Notes: generated by a model not told the origin, from the letters alone. A stretch of 64,000 nt of DNA from Epiperipatus broadwayi (GCA_028023455.1 JAQFVV010006238.1:8171349-8235348); one strand, 5' to 3'; counted from the first letter of the stretch, positions 12,975-25,010 are shown. Program-made: numbers and translations.

Positions 12975-13822
12975 TATATATATAAGACATATTTTGCAAG
13001 TTCATCCGTGTTAAAAAATTTAAATATTGATATATTGATGTTTCCACTTGATCACATAAGTCATCTATTGGGTGATAAAAGGTAGAAAGAAGGTTTGTAG
13101 AGGCGCTACAATCACTGATTTGAAAAAAACCTTAAAATTCCACCAATAGCAAAAATGTTAAATTAAGAATGTTCTTTAAAAAAAAATTTCCAAATAGGAG
13201 GAAGTTTGCACATATCATCTTGCTTATTGATCCAATCTGGCCTTTTAATTATCTCAATGGCTTCTTTAATTTTTCACTGGTAGAGATTATCACATCTGGA
13301 TATGATGAGTAGAAAACACTGTGTATTATAGCATTTTAATATATGTCCAATACTGTCTGTAGTTCCTTTTACATATGGAACACAAATCCTAACAGCTGAT
13401 TTATCATCTTTTTGTTTCCTATTTTGTCCATTTTGGGCTTGAAATAAGGCTTTTTATAATAAATTTATAATTATAACTATTTGCTAAAACACTATTAATA
13501 TGATTTATTTCTTCTTTCAGATGTGACTTATCTGAAAGGTTAATTGATCTATTTAAAAGAGTTTTGGCTACAGAAACTATCTGAGTTGGGTGATGATGAG
13601 AATGAATATGTAAATATCTATCTGTGTGTATTCTTTCTGTAAATCGAAAAGGATAAACTAGTTGGTGTTTTGGTGACTAAAATATCAAGAAAACAGTTTT
13701 CCATCAGACTCTGTCTCCATTGTAAATTTAATATGAGGATGCATATTATTTAAATGTAAGAAAAAAGCATCTAATTTATTTTTTCCATGTTGCCATATGA
13801 CAAAAGTGTCATCAATGTATCT
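12975..13822 (-). pseudogene. Penelope-like retroelement PLE-2, minus-strand copy starting at the RT YIDD motif
   Basis: The minus strand from 13822 opens with RYIDDTFVIWQHGKNKLDAF, a textbook RT motif C (YxDD), and continues LHLNNMHPHIKFTMETESDG, the next conserved RT block of Penelope-like proteins. After a frameshift it continues to a region homologous to the plus-strand partner (EEINHINSVLLAN equivalent at about 13510). Compared with the partner, about 230 bases carrying the GIY-YIG domain are missing between 'ttttctactcatca' and 'tccagatgt', with microhomology at the junction. Homology to the partner ends near 12975. It is truncated precisely at the RT motif, where it meets the plus copy. 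Confidence 0.88.
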
Positions 13823-14605
13823 GATAAGTCACATCTGAAAGAAGAAATAAATCATATTAATAGTGTTTTATTAGCAAATAGTTATAATTATAAATTTATT
13901 AAAAAAATCTTATTTCAAGCCCAAAATGAGATGATAAATCAGCTATTAGGATTTATGTTCCATATGTAAAAGGAACTACAGACAGTATTGGACATATATT
14001 AAAACCCTATAATATAAATACAGTGTTTTCTACTCATCAAAAGATCAGCAATATAATAACTAAGCCTAAGGATTTAATCTTTCTTGAATCTCATGGTGTT
14101 TATCAAATCTCATGTGAAAATTGTAAAGCTTCTTACATAGATATGAGTAATCATCACATCAGTGTTAGGAGAGATGAGCATGCTAATGCTGTTAAACAAC
14201 ACTCATCATCATCAGGACTCTCACTCATACTATAGATTCAGATCATAAAATTGATTATTCTAGTACCAGGATTATACCCAGATGTGGTAATATCTACCAG
14301 TGCAAAATTAGAGAAGCCATTGAGATACTTAAAAGGCCAGATTGTATCAATAAGTGAGATGATATGTGCAAACTTTCCCCTATTTGGAAAGATTTTTTTA
14401 AAAAACATTCTTAATTTAAAATTTTTGTTCTTGGTGGAACTTTAACATTTTTTTCAAATCAGTGATGTAGCAGCTGTACAACCATCTTTCTACCTTTTAT
14501 CACCTAGTAGATGATTTATGTGATCAAGTTGAAATGAAGGGTATATCAATATTTAAATTTTTTAATATGGATGAACCCACAAAATATGTCTTTTATATAT
14601 GCAAC
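13823..14605 (+). pseudogene. Penelope-like retroelement PLE-2, plus-strand copy with GIY-YIG endonuclease domain
   Basis: The frame opens with HLKEEINHINSVLLANSYNY, the thumb-region block downstream of RT. In 14023-14235 it gives a GIY-YIG endonuclease: HGVYQISCENCKASYI (GIY as GVY, YIG as YID), then SVRRDEHANAV with the catalytic-type arginine. The CENC pair fits the zinc-binding insertion seen in Penelope endonucleases. A further frame near 14270-14400 gives CKIREAIEILKRPD and KLSPIWKDFF, the usual C-terminal block of this domain. The YIG glycine is replaced by D, and frameshifts separate the blocks, so it is inactive. GIY-YIG downstream of RT is diagnostic of endonuclease-bearing Penelope-like elements. 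Confidence 0.9.
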
Positions 14606-16650
14606 CTGTGAAAATCTTCGTATCAACATATACATATGATCACATTAGCTTCCTATTTTTTCACATATTTCTCCACCAGATATTAAAAGAGAAGTTGCCT
14701 AAAAGAAAATCTATTAAATCATTAAGAATATTCATATTCGATCCACCACAATTATGTATCATGAAAAATGCAATGACAGAAATTGGAATTAGTGCAAAAA
14801 GATTATAATTAATCCAAATTATTTATTAATTAAAAGCTTCTTTTATCCAAACAAAATTTTAGAGGTAACTTTAACTTTTTTGAATGAACAAATTACTTTG
14901 TACACACAATTGCAAACAAAATTAATATAAAAAATCCAGCTATATTTACTGTATTTAAATATAGGTAAAATTATAAATAATAGAATTATTATTTTATTTA
15001 TATTTTTAGCAGCTTATTAGACTACAATGGGGATATAAAATATCAACTTCTGAAATCTGAAAAAAATTACAAATCCAAAACATTAATTGGAATCAGAAAT
15101 TATAGATTAAATATTAATACATAATTTTAAATATGAAAAAATGTTTTATTGCAACTTAATATTTGCTATTGTTTAATTCATGAAATCCTGTTCAATGAAT
15201 GACCATATTTATTTAGTTTGCTAGCATAATTTATTTTGAATCTTATTTAAAGATAATCATTTCAATTATGTTATATTTGTGCATTGGATATCTTTGCTGT
15301 CCACAGAATTTTATTGCCTAATAGACTTCCTGTTCCTGTTAATGATAGAACAGAAGAAACAGAAGGACTTTATTCTATTTTGAAATGGTAAAATAGTTCA
15401 TATTTTATTTATATTTATGATTTTGCAAACAATGTTTTTTTTATTTGAGATACACATTATTTTACCTGTTTTATATGATATTTTAGAAATAATGTTTGGA
15501 TTAAAGTTCTCAGAATATCATTATATGATATTTGCATATTTTAAAAAGTATATGTTCTCTTTTTCCTAGTAATTATTTATTTATAAAATATATATTATTA
15601 TGCAAAATGTAGTTTAAGTAGATGTATGCTTCTATTATTTTTATTTTATTGTCTGTTTATTGCCTAATTTTAACTAAGCTATGTTTAGCATTAATTATCA
15701 TTTTATTGGCTTTCATATCCAATAACTATAATATTTTTGCTTAGAGATTTAGCTTTAGTCTCTCTCTTTACTTAGGAATGCTTATTTTACTACTATTGAT
15801 AGAAATTGTAGCTTAGGTTCTCTTTCTAGTTTATTGAGATATTTTGGATGTTTTATTGATCTCATGGTATTCAAAATATGTGATGCTTCATTAATGCGAC
15901 TCTATTTAATATTTTTGTCTGTAATGTTCATTCTCATCATTTCTTGATTAGTAAAAGAGGCCTAAATCATTTTATTATTACTTCAATGGTAGGTGTACTT
16001 ATTTATGTGCTGTACCAACATAAGTTTACTTTGCCTTTTCTCAGTTATCTCAATATGAATCTAGTTTGTGGTTGGTAATATATTTTGTAAAACATCTGAA
16101 ATATTTTACCATGGCTTTATTCTGGCAGTTAAGTTGTTTTTATCAAGGTATTGAGGATCATCACCCTTACCTCTTGTAGCAAGCATTCTTGATTTATTTA
16201 GATGTGAATTATATATTGTTGATGTGTATTTCAACTTTGCTGAGTTAGAACATAAATATGCTACATAATTAACCTCAAAATTTTAAAATGTATCTAAGGT
16301 ATAAATAAACAATATGCATCTCTCTTATCACCCCTTCATCACTTAATTTAGTCAGATTGTATTTTAAGCAATGTTAAATATTCATAAAAAGTACACTATC
16401 ATTATGTGAGAACTTTTGAGAATTTAAAATAATAGAAAGTTTATTTTTACCTTCTAGATCATTTTTACTTGATCAAATTTATTAGTTTTCATAAATCCAT
16501 TTGTAATTTAACATGTTATATTTTTGAAAGAGAGTAATGTTTGTGAAAGTCCTTGGCTTTGTGGTAAAGATATGTTATATTTATGATTTCTGTAAAATAA
16601 ATATGTTTTTATTATTTAAAAATTTTTATAGACATTTTTTCACATCATTC
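14606..16650. other. AT-rich stretch without recognised features
   Basis: I see no exon, RNA gene or member of the window's repeat families. The composition is uniformly AT-rich with T-rich plus-strand runs. Confidence 0.45.
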
Positions 16651-16737
16651 ACTAATTAATTAGTAATCTAAATAATAAATTTTACAAATTATGCACTAAT
16701 TAATTAGTAATCTAAATAATAAATTTTACAAATTATG
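16651..16737. repeat. Perfect 43-44 bp tandem duplication next to a family B insertion
   Basis: The units 16651-16694 and 16695-16737 are identical except for their last base or two, and both begin 'actaattaattagtaatc'. Each contains 'taatctaaataat', which is repeated again at 17235-17247 on the far side of the family B element. The duplication therefore sits at the insertion edge and may be a by-product of it. Confidence 0.85.
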
Positions 16738-17247
16738 TGCTGGTATAAAGATGGGGATCATGTGATGTTTGATGGTTTAACACCAATCCTGCTTAATAGG
16801 ATAGTGGTGGCTATGGTTGTTTAAGAGCCAAAGACACCAAAATGTATGGGTTCTGAATTGAGTTCAGACCCATATGACTATATAAGCTATTGAGCTTAGA
16901 TTGAAGATATTAACAATGTTTTCCAATTTTATTCTCATAGTTTTGTAGTAAAGTAGAGTTAAAATGTGGCTGCTAGAGGGTTGCATTAGATCCTAAGATC
17001 TAAGTGCAGTGCTCTCAGATTCAAGGCTTATCACTGATGATGGCCACAAGCCAGAAACTAGTCTGGGGATATTGGATGAGTAGGCACTAGATAGGGATTT
17101 TATGCACAAGCCTTCTGCCATCCATTGATTACTCTGTTTGGCACAGGGTGGCACTACTGTATGGGAGTTTTGCCTTTGTTTACAACAAATTATGTGCTAG
17201 TATAGAGATGGTGATCATGTAATGTTTGATGGTTTAATCTAAATAAT
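16708..17247 (+). mobile_element. Family B element, copy B1 (near full length, terminal direct repeats, 13-bp target duplication)
   Basis: The 13-bp string TAATCTAAATAAT occurs at 16708-16720 and 17235-17247, as expected of a target-site duplication. Inside, a segment of about 50 bp beginning 'caaattatgtgct' and ending 'tgtttgatggttta' occurs at both ends (16730-16780 and 17187-17236). This means a truncated unit precedes the full one. Partial-tandem copies with such pseudo-LTRs are typical of Penelope-like elements. The unit of about 460 bp has no frame and carries a hammerhead-like core at 17034-17090. Related copies lie at 19.3, 47.4, 47.9, 53.3, 60.0 and 63.2 kb. I infer a non-autonomous element mobilised by an autonomous retroelement. 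Confidence 0.75.
17034..17090 (+). ncRNA. Hammerhead-ribozyme-like core in family B
   Basis: CTGATGA (17034-17040) is followed by a 4-bp stem TGGC (17041-17044) with GCCA (17050-17053), then GAAA (17054-17057), then CTAGT (17058-17062), which can pair with ACTAG (17086-17090). This is the hammerhead order: CUGANGA, stem II, GAAA, stem III. An outer AAGGCT/AGCCTT pairing could supply helix I. The base after ACTAG is A, where a hammerhead needs U before the cleavage site, and all family copies share this. Activity is therefore doubtful. The core is conserved in minus-oriented copies at 19.4 and 47.6 kb. Confidence 0.3.
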
Positions 17248-18180
17248 GATAAAAATATAAATTATCTTAAGAGTTTGTTGTAAGAGTACAAGAACATTGA
17301 AATTAATATAAGTCACTTTATAGAATTATATTAAGTTAATAAATCCATCTAAATAAAGATATATTTTGCTTAATTAAAATTATAAAGGCATATTATTATT
17401 CGAGATCATTTCAGTCAATTTAGTTTGCATCACTATGGATTTTTTTATTATTTTCCATAAATATTAAACCATATTTGTTATTTTATAATAAATTTAGATT
17501 ATGCAACAACTTAGTTCAAATTTAAAAGATATTTAACAAGATTTATTCTATGGTATTTAGAATGGCTATAAAATCTCTTACCCATCCTTAATATCTGAAT
17601 GTCATCCTAGGAATTTACTATTTATCTTATTTTAAATTAAGAGTTCATGTTGTGTTTTATTTTAAGTTAATATTATTATTAATAATAATATTACTGTGAT
17701 AAGACATTAAATTAGGGGTAAGCGTATGTCTTACTTATTTACTAGGATTTCATTCTATGTGGAATAGATTTTAAGAATTAGAGAAAATTAATTTTACGAT
17801 TAAATCAATCATATTATACTGAGATATTCTAATTTTTTTTATGAACCATCTTATTTAAAGATTATTTTGCTAAAGAAGAAGCTAATTTTTAAAGATGATA
17901 ATCTTTGGTGGCAAAGAAATAAGAGCACATGTTTAGTTTTATAGAATTAAATATAATGTTTTATCTGATCATAGCAATAAAATGCTTAAGAGATGATAAA
18001 AAGATGGTAGTGGTAGTATATATTTTTAAGATTTAAAAGTAACCTCAATAGCATATGATTGCAATAAAGAGTCTTTTTTTGAACTAGAGTGAATCGAAAA
18101 ATTTATTCTTAAATTATTAATAATATTGCTTTTTATTTTAATGATATTTTTTAATGATATTTTTTATCCATGCATCTCCT
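17248..18180. other. AT-rich stretch without recognised features
   Basis: No frame, repeat family or RNA gene was recognised. Confidence 0.45.
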
Positions 18181-18460
18181 ATTATTATAGCATATGGAAT
18201 TTATGTTTTCCGAAACCCGCTAAGCTTAGCTTATGCTATATATTGTGTTTATTAACCGCAATTTATTAGGTTATAATTTGCTTATTTTATCAATTTGACG
18301 GTTCGCCCGTTCGCGATTTCTTTCTTCGTTTCTTTTAGGTTACAATATATATAAGCATACTTCTTTAAGTTTTTTCTCCCAAAAATACTCCATTCCATCT
18401 TAATTCAATGATTAATTATATCCTTTATGTTTCCATCTGTATTAATAATCCGATCAAGGT
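18181..18460 (+). promoter_or_regulatory. CpG-retaining patch with TATA box and a possible short first exon
   Basis: Unlike its surroundings, this patch keeps several CpG sites ('gacggttcgcccgttcgcg' at about 18297-18316). A TATA box (TATATATAAG, 18346-18355) lies 62 bases before an ATG at 18408. The ATG opens 17 codons (MINYILYVSICINNPIK) that run into a possible donor AAG/GT at 18458-18459. A pyrimidine tract with AG ends near 18338. I do not recognise a gene. It could equally be the 5' end of an element or a chance arrangement. Another CpG-rich string follows at 18668-18715. Confidence 0.2.
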
Positions 18461-19198
18461 ATTAACTTTTTCTAATTCATAATCTTAATTATGATAATAA
18501 AAATATTGTACATGTGTGTGTGTTGTTATTGAAATATATGAGTCTCATGTTGGATTGCAAGTTTTTATTATTAATATGCGATTTAGATTTACATGCTTTT
18601 TATTAAAAAAATAACCTTTTTTTTGGAAGTTCATTATATTTGCTTTATAGTTTATCCAGTCTTAATCAAGCCGAAACTCCACCGCATTTAGCCGAAGGTT
18701 ATGCAACGGTCATCTTGATATTTCTTTAATTAAAGTAGGCCGAAGCTTCTTTTTTTTTAGTTCAAGAACTTTTCATAATAGAAAAAAAAAATCAGATTGA
18801 AGTTAGAATGAAAATCCATTTTATGATAACTGAAATGAAGAAGCATTCTATGGTTGCAAGAGAATAAACACAAGTCTTGCTTAATAAACCTGCGATATGT
18901 TTCAAATAGTTTTTGGAATACAAAAGCGATGGAAAATGAAACACTTGTAACATCAACACAAAACAGAATTTCAATCAATAATCTATTCCGGCTCAAATGT
19001 TTTTAAAATACTAAACAAAAGTGATACATTCAATGGAAGAAAAATATTAATAATTCAAACAAAAGTATATTGTATTTATAAAGAGTTATTTCGTTTTTTT
19101 CTTTTTTTTTTTAAAAAAAGTCTATTCAGGATTAATTAGTATATATATATAATTAATATTTGACTGCAAGTATAATTTGTATACTAATTATTTATGTG
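18461..19198. other. No recognised gene; CpG-containing segment at 18668-18750
   Basis: The segment around 18668-18750 contains repeated 'gccgaa' strings (18670, 18692 and 18738), an unusual clustering in this AT-rich context. The 79-codon minus-strand frame at 18757-18996 begins with TTG and has no homology that I recognise. Confidence 0.4.
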
Positions 19199-19275
19199 TA
19201 TATGAGATGATGATCTGAGCCAACTGATGGGTGCTGGTTCACACGAAATACTTATATTGGAGATCATTTATTTTT
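19199..19275 (-). repeat. Family A dispersed repeat, copy A3 (short)
   Basis: The minus orientation of the family A core can be read through 'gatgatgatctgagccaac', 'gatgggtgctggtt' and 'gagatcattta'. It is truncated on both sides and lies directly beside the B2 palindrome. Confidence 0.55.
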
Positions 19276-19282
19276 TTCATCT

Positions 19283-19841
19283 ATATGTCATCATAAACAA
19301 GGCAAAACTCTCCATACAGTAGTGTCACCCTGTGCCAACCAGAGTAATCAATGGATGCCAGAAGGCTTGTGCATAAAGTTCCTATCTAATGCCTACTCAT
19401 CCAATATCCCCAGACTAGTTTCTGGCTTGTGGCCTTCATCAGTGAGGAGCTTTGGATCTGAGAGCACTGCACCTAGATCTTAGGATCTAATGCAACCCTC
19501 AGCAACCACCTTTTATCTCTACTTAACTATAAAAGTATGAAAATGAAATTGAAAACACAAAAATATTTTCAATCTAAGCTGGAGGATTGCATTAGATCCT
19601 AAGATCTGGGTGCAGTGCTCTCAGATCCAAAGCTCCTCCCTGACAAAGGCCACAAGCCAGAAACTAGTCCGGGGATATTGGATGAGTAGGCATTAGATAG
19701 GGATTTTATGCACAAGCCTTCTGGCATCCATTGATTACTCTGGTTGGCACAGGGTGGACAACTGTATGGGGAGTTTTGCCTTGCTTATAAACAATTATGT
19801 GCTAGTATAAGAGATGGTGATCATGTGATATATGTGATCAT
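19283..19841. mobile_element. Family B head-to-head palindrome, copy B2
   Basis: A minus-oriented copy (about 19291-19577, beginning 'aaacaaggcaaaactctcc') is joined at about 19578 to a plus-oriented copy that ends near 19830. The two arms are inverted over most of about 260 bp. A 12-bp string, ATATGTCATCAT (19283-19294) and ATATGTGATCAT (19830-19841), brackets the pair with one mismatch and is a likely target-site duplication. The minus arm keeps the hammerhead-like core; in the plus arm CTGATGA has decayed to CTGACAA. Confidence 0.8.
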
Positions 19842-21330
19842 GTGTATCAATTGAAACAAAATGGAATAAATAGCTGAAGGGAGCTTGAAAGTTTATATAT
19901 ATAATTATTAAATAACATAACGTTTTAAGATACATATGTAATTTAAATGGAAGAAAATTATCTTTCCATTCATGCCATTACTGCCAATGAATTTTGGTTT
20001 ATTTGACAATAAGCTTTAAAAATGGGTGGCCCACCTGTTCTTTTAAATCATTTATTTGTGAGTGCTCTATTCATAGGTAGAAAAAAGTATATATGTGTGT
20101 TTTATATAAATGAAAATTTTAATGGGACTTTCTGTGAAATTTCTAGCTATAGTTTAGTTACAATGTGACCTGCTCGTTTTAGTGCCTTGGGGGGGGGGGG
20201 GAGGCAGAGATCAAGTTTCATGGATCGTGACCCACTCCATAGTTTCTAACACTTACCTTATTATGAATTGATCAATAAATCATTCAATTATTTAGATATA
20301 GTAACCAAGTAAGCAAACAATTAAAGAAGTGTTAGTGTAAGCTGCAATCACATAGTATAAAAATTGTATTTATTGTCTGCCCACCTCCCCTATAAAGCAA
20401 ATGTGACTAGATAAATAGCTAGTGTTTAATTGGTCACTCACATGATTGAACATGGCTGAACTCTACCTAAAAATACATGAAAAAATCTCATTAAAAAGTT
20501 TAATATTTATATCTATATGTCTGCAAAGATTTTTAATTATTTATTATAATTTTTTTTATTATTTGTCATATGTAGAAGTGCTTGAAGAGAGTAGTAGTTA
20601 CCATAATAGTGATCTAGAATTTCAATTCATGCAAACTTAGATAATCTTTTTTTAATACAGTCATATTAATTATGGATTGACAGCCTATTAATCTTGCTTT
20701 AAAATTTTCAACATGTTGAAAAATATCAGGAGCAAATTTGAGAGCTATTTAAACAGTCAGTCTATAACTAACCCATTTTTTTTATAAATGAATATTTGGT
20801 TATTATTACCTACGAATTAAAGAAACTCATCAGTTGTTTACCAATTAGCTTAAACAAACAATATAGTAAACTGTATGTCCTCAGCTATATTAATTAGGCC
20901 TCAGCTATACAATAGAAAACTTTCTGAGAATTAAATTTGATTTCTGTAATATATACATTTTCATATTAATTCAACAAATTTTATGGCATATCCCTATTTA
21001 CATTTTGTTTTCATTTATATCTCTCTTAGGATTTGATTTAAGACTACAGTTTTCCAAAATATTATTAGAATTCCTAAATATATGTTAGTCCATTTTATTA
21101 TATTTTAATTTCTTCAATAATGTCATAAATACTTTTTTTTACCCATGTATTTTACATTGTAACTCTCTTTGCAAATTTTGATACTCATTTCTTTAGACTT
21201 CATAAGTAGAACTAATTTATTTAAAACATTCTTTTTAAAGAAGCACAATGACTAATTTTCATTTATTAGTAAGATATTTCTATCAAATTCACTTGACCTG
21301 AGATTTAATAATCACGTCCGATTTTATCTG
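19842..21330. other. AT-rich stretch; 13-G run
   Basis: No gene was recognised. A run of 13 G at 20189-20201 stands out in such AT-rich DNA. The 64-codon frame at 20446-20640 starts with ATG but has AT-driven composition and no recognisable domain. Confidence 0.45.
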
Positions 21331-21957
21331 TTATGTCTCCAATTTGAAATACAAGTATAAAGTATATAGTTAAACTAGATGTAATTAAAGGGCATTTGAA
21401 CCCAGGCTTTCAAGCTGCCCACAGTCATCCACTGTATCTAATATAACTGATACACATTACAACACACATGTGAGAAAAATAAATAATCTCCAATATATAT
21501 ATTTCATGCTAAACCAGTACTCATCACTTGGTCTGGATCATCATCTGCTTACACGTATATATAATCAGTGCTCAGTTTATATTAAGACAAAATCTATACA
21601 CTTTAATGGACAGGCTTTAATCCTTAATATTGGCATCATCAAGGGCTGGAGTATTCCATCATCAGATTTTCAGTGATAGGAATGGCGGAAGAGTTAGAGA
21701 GTGAAAGGATTAAAGCTTGACCATTAAAGTGGATAGATTTTCTCCCTTAATATAAACTGATCACTAATTATATATGTGTGTGGTAGATGATCTGGACAAA
21801 CTGATGAGTTCTGGTTTAGCATGTAATGTGTATATAGGATATTATTTATCTTATTCACATGTATGTATATATGTTTACCAGTTATACTGGATAAAGTAGT
21901 TAACTGTAGGTAGCTCGAAAGTCTAGGTTCAAATCCCATTTAATTATGTCTCCAATT
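21331..21957. mobile_element. Family A head-to-head palindrome (A4 plus / A5 minus) with 14-bp target duplication
   Basis: TTATGTCTCCAATT is found at 21331-21344 and again at 21944-21957, a perfect 14-bp direct repeat. Between them a plus copy (about 21395-21627) meets a minus copy (about 21628-21943). They overlap in content, so the pair is a true inverted partial dimer. The minus arm ends in a tRNA-like sequence with a perfect B box (GGTTCAAATCC, about 21926-21936). The left arm shows its inverse ('tttgaacccagg'). No coding capacity is present. The duplication shows the palindrome was inserted in one event. Confidence 0.85.
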
Positions 21958-23929
21958 GTAACTTTCCATCATGAATTCAGTTAACATTTTTTTTATTTCT
22001 TATTCTCAACCTTAATATTGTTCTCAACGACATTCATGATAAGTAGACAAGATTCTGAGTATGATATAATAGTGCATGCTTCTTCGTAATGCCCTGGGTA
22101 GTTTAATGCAATGTTGGTCAGTTTCTGAAATGATTCCAATTCTCACAATTCCACTGCTTAAAATTCTTGCAAACACCCAAGCAATAAAGCCTTTCATTTT
22201 TTTGTTTTATCTTTATAAATATGTTTTATGAAAGTGTAATCTTATATTAATTTTCAGTATATGAAAATATATATGCAAATTTATTATTCCACATCTTTAA
22301 TGAAAGTTATGATATTGCTATATGCAATTTGTCATATGGTAGAATGATGGTCTTAAAACTAAAAGTTCTACAATGAAATCTCAGTTATCTAGTATACTTA
22401 AAAATAAAAGAAAAACTCAACTTATATTAGCTAAACAAAAGTGTTACATTCTTGATCTGATAATTGGGCAGTTAAACATTATATGACTTATGAACAATTT
22501 AACAAATGTTTATTTTCATAGTTTATAGTTATAATGCTTTTTCAAAATTTTTTGATACTAAGAGCAGTTGGAGCTATAAAATTGTTGATGAGATCTTCAA
22601 AGTTTTTAATCTATTTACTTATGGAAAAGTCAAAAGCAAGACACATCATCATATTTCTGAAGCTTTTTCTTGTAAATAACTGCTAAAGGGAAAATCTCAT
22701 TAGTTGATCAACAAACCTATACTAATAAATATTTCCTTCTTTCTATGTCTACCTCTATATATATATATATATGAGTGTGTGTAAAAAGTAGAAATTAAGG
22801 AATAACATCCATGTAAATGATAAAAAATAGTTTTATCTTTCATGTTGCTAGGAAACCATTAATTACCAATTAATAGTCCAGAGACTGAACAAGTTGTATA
22901 ATAGATCTTTTATCCTGATTTTAATTAGTAAGAGATCTCTCTTTTACTTTTATCCCAAGTTATAAGAATTTAATCCAAGTCAGCTATTTTTATAGATATG
23001 AGGATTCAGAAGGTTTACATTTTGATATCTTGTAAATAATAATTACTAATTATAGGATAACAAAAAATGTGTGTCTTTTAAATCCCCATACTTATAAAAA
23101 TAGCTGTCTGAATTGAAATCTTTATGGCAACTTGGATTAGAACTAATCATTTATTTCTAAATGTAAAATACTTTAATCATGAAATACTTATATAAAGCTA
23201 TACTTAGGTATCCTCTACCCTCAAAAATATACTAAAAACTTGATAATATTGTGATAGAAATTATAATAGCATTTTAAAACAACAATTGTAAATACAATAT
23301 TATAAATATTGCCATGTGTGGCCAGCAGTGATGAAGCATGACTTTTTTAGAAATGGAAGCACACTTCTTTTTTATAATGTTTTTATTTCACTTGCCACAA
23401 CAATTTTTATCTAGAAAAATCTAATACTCTCTTATCTGTAAATCAGATAATACATTATCAATATATTTTTATTTTATAAATCCTTTTAACTTAAAAGTTT
23501 TAACTGTAAATTAGATCTTAGCAATGTTTGAACTTTTTATAATCAGTGAGAATGATTAGTCAAGTGCATCCCATTTCCTATGTATATAAAAACAATTGAA
23601 CTGTTACTAAAAAAAATTGAAAGTGAATTTTTTTAATTGAATTTTAATTAAAGCTTTTGAATGTTTTGAATTTTTCTATGGAAACACTCATTCTGTTCAA
23701 TACATGGACACTTTGTCCCTGGTGTCCAGTAGAGTACTGAATTTAATGGCTAATGGTTCAGAGATCAAAACACAATCTAACACTTTTAGTGTACAGACAT
23801 CAAATGATAGTTTTGCTATAAATCAATAGTGTTTTGTCCTATGAATAAATACATAGAACAATCACACAGCTAATTCATTTATTCATTTTGTTTTATCATT
23901 TAATTTCACATGTGTAATCCTATCTCTTA
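21958..23929. other. AT-rich stretch without recognised features
   Basis: No gene was seen. A short TA run lies at about 22756-22772. Confidence 0.45.
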
Positions 23930-25010
23930 TATGAATCAGCAAAGTAAAATTTCTTCATCTTTTACTTTTGTTTTTAGTCACAATTTCCTCCAAAACTTTT
24001 TCATCAAACCATTCTTTCTTCTTAGTATATTAATTACCAAGCCAGTTTCTCTGCCTATGCTTAATTTCCTTTATTAATCTTCATTTTTTATTTACTCTCT
24101 ACAATGACTTCCCAATTATTATTTTATCCACCCAACTAATTTTTGCTAATCTTTTTCATGACCACATCAAAGGACTCCATCTCCAATATGTTCCTAATTC
24201 CTTTATTCATTGTCCATATTTCACACCCATACAATAACATACTTCTCATATTACTTAATTAATCTCATCTTTAATTCTCATTTTAAAAATCCACAAAATA
24301 ATTTATTTTTCTTAACAAATGTCTCATTTTCCAATGCTATTCTTCTTCTTATAACTTCATTTGTCCACCATTCCTTAATCAACTATTCAAATATCTAAAC
24401 CCATTCACCTGTTGAATTATATTATTCTAAATATTGTATTGTTTTTTTTGTTTTTTATCTATAAACAGTTGATTGTCTCAGTATTAATTTTTATTTCATA
24501 ATTCATACATTCTTCATACAATTTATTAAAAATATTCTTCTGCTTCTTTTTATCCTCAGCTGTAAGAGCCATATCATTTGCTAATCTTATAGTCTTTGTT
24601 TTCTACTTCAATATTAGCTCCTCCATAATCTAAATATTTATCCAATATGCCTTTTAAATAAAAATTAAAAAGTACAGGAAATATGCAGATCCTTGTCTCT
24701 CCAATCCAATACATATTCCAAAACAATCTTCTGTCCTTCCAAAATACTCCTTTATTTTTCAAGATGATCATAAGTTAATTCCATATTATTTTATCAGATG
24801 CTTTATTTCAAATCCATAAAACTTATACCAATTTCTTTATCTTTTCCAATATATCTATCTGATAATTGCTCTAATAACACCAATAGCATCTCTTATACTT
24901 TTCTCTCTTATACTTTTCTCTCTCTAAAAACCATTTTTCTCTAATAATCTATTTTATCTTTCCATAAATTCTTTTGACTTCAAAGATGACAAACTTATTG
25001 TCCTATATTT
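23930..25010 (-). pseudogene. LINE (non-LTR retrotransposon) reverse transcriptase, 5'-truncated and frameshifted
   Basis: Reading the minus strand from about 25010, broken frames give RT blocks in the correct order. First is RTISLSSFEVKRIYGKI (fingers). Next is a DAIGVIRAI block and a stretch like 'GFEIKHLIK' in place of the usual FID-KAFD. Then come PVLFNFYLKGILDKYLDYGG and KIRLANDMALTAEDKKKQKN, where the FADD box has become LAND. Then comes YGCEIWTM at about 24235-24212, the block near the RT C-terminus of many LINEs. The last part (about 24050-23940) resembles the 'NWLGHxLRR...GLMKK' tail. Both shifts and stops are frequent, and the catalytic aspartates are partly lost. The family is RTE-like or R1/Jockey-like; I cannot decide which. 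The neighbouring DNA shows no 5' half. Confidence 0.85.

Noticed and set aside
8327-14605. Assembly artefact as the sole cause of the PLE palindromes
   Set aside because: The arms have diverged by independent substitutions and different deletions, and palindromes elsewhere have target duplications. This cannot be excluded without reads, but it is unlikely.
16708-17247. Family B as a classical LTR retrotransposon
   Set aside because: The terminal repeats are only about 50 bp, lack TG...CA ends, and other copies show the repeat arises from partial-tandem arrangement.
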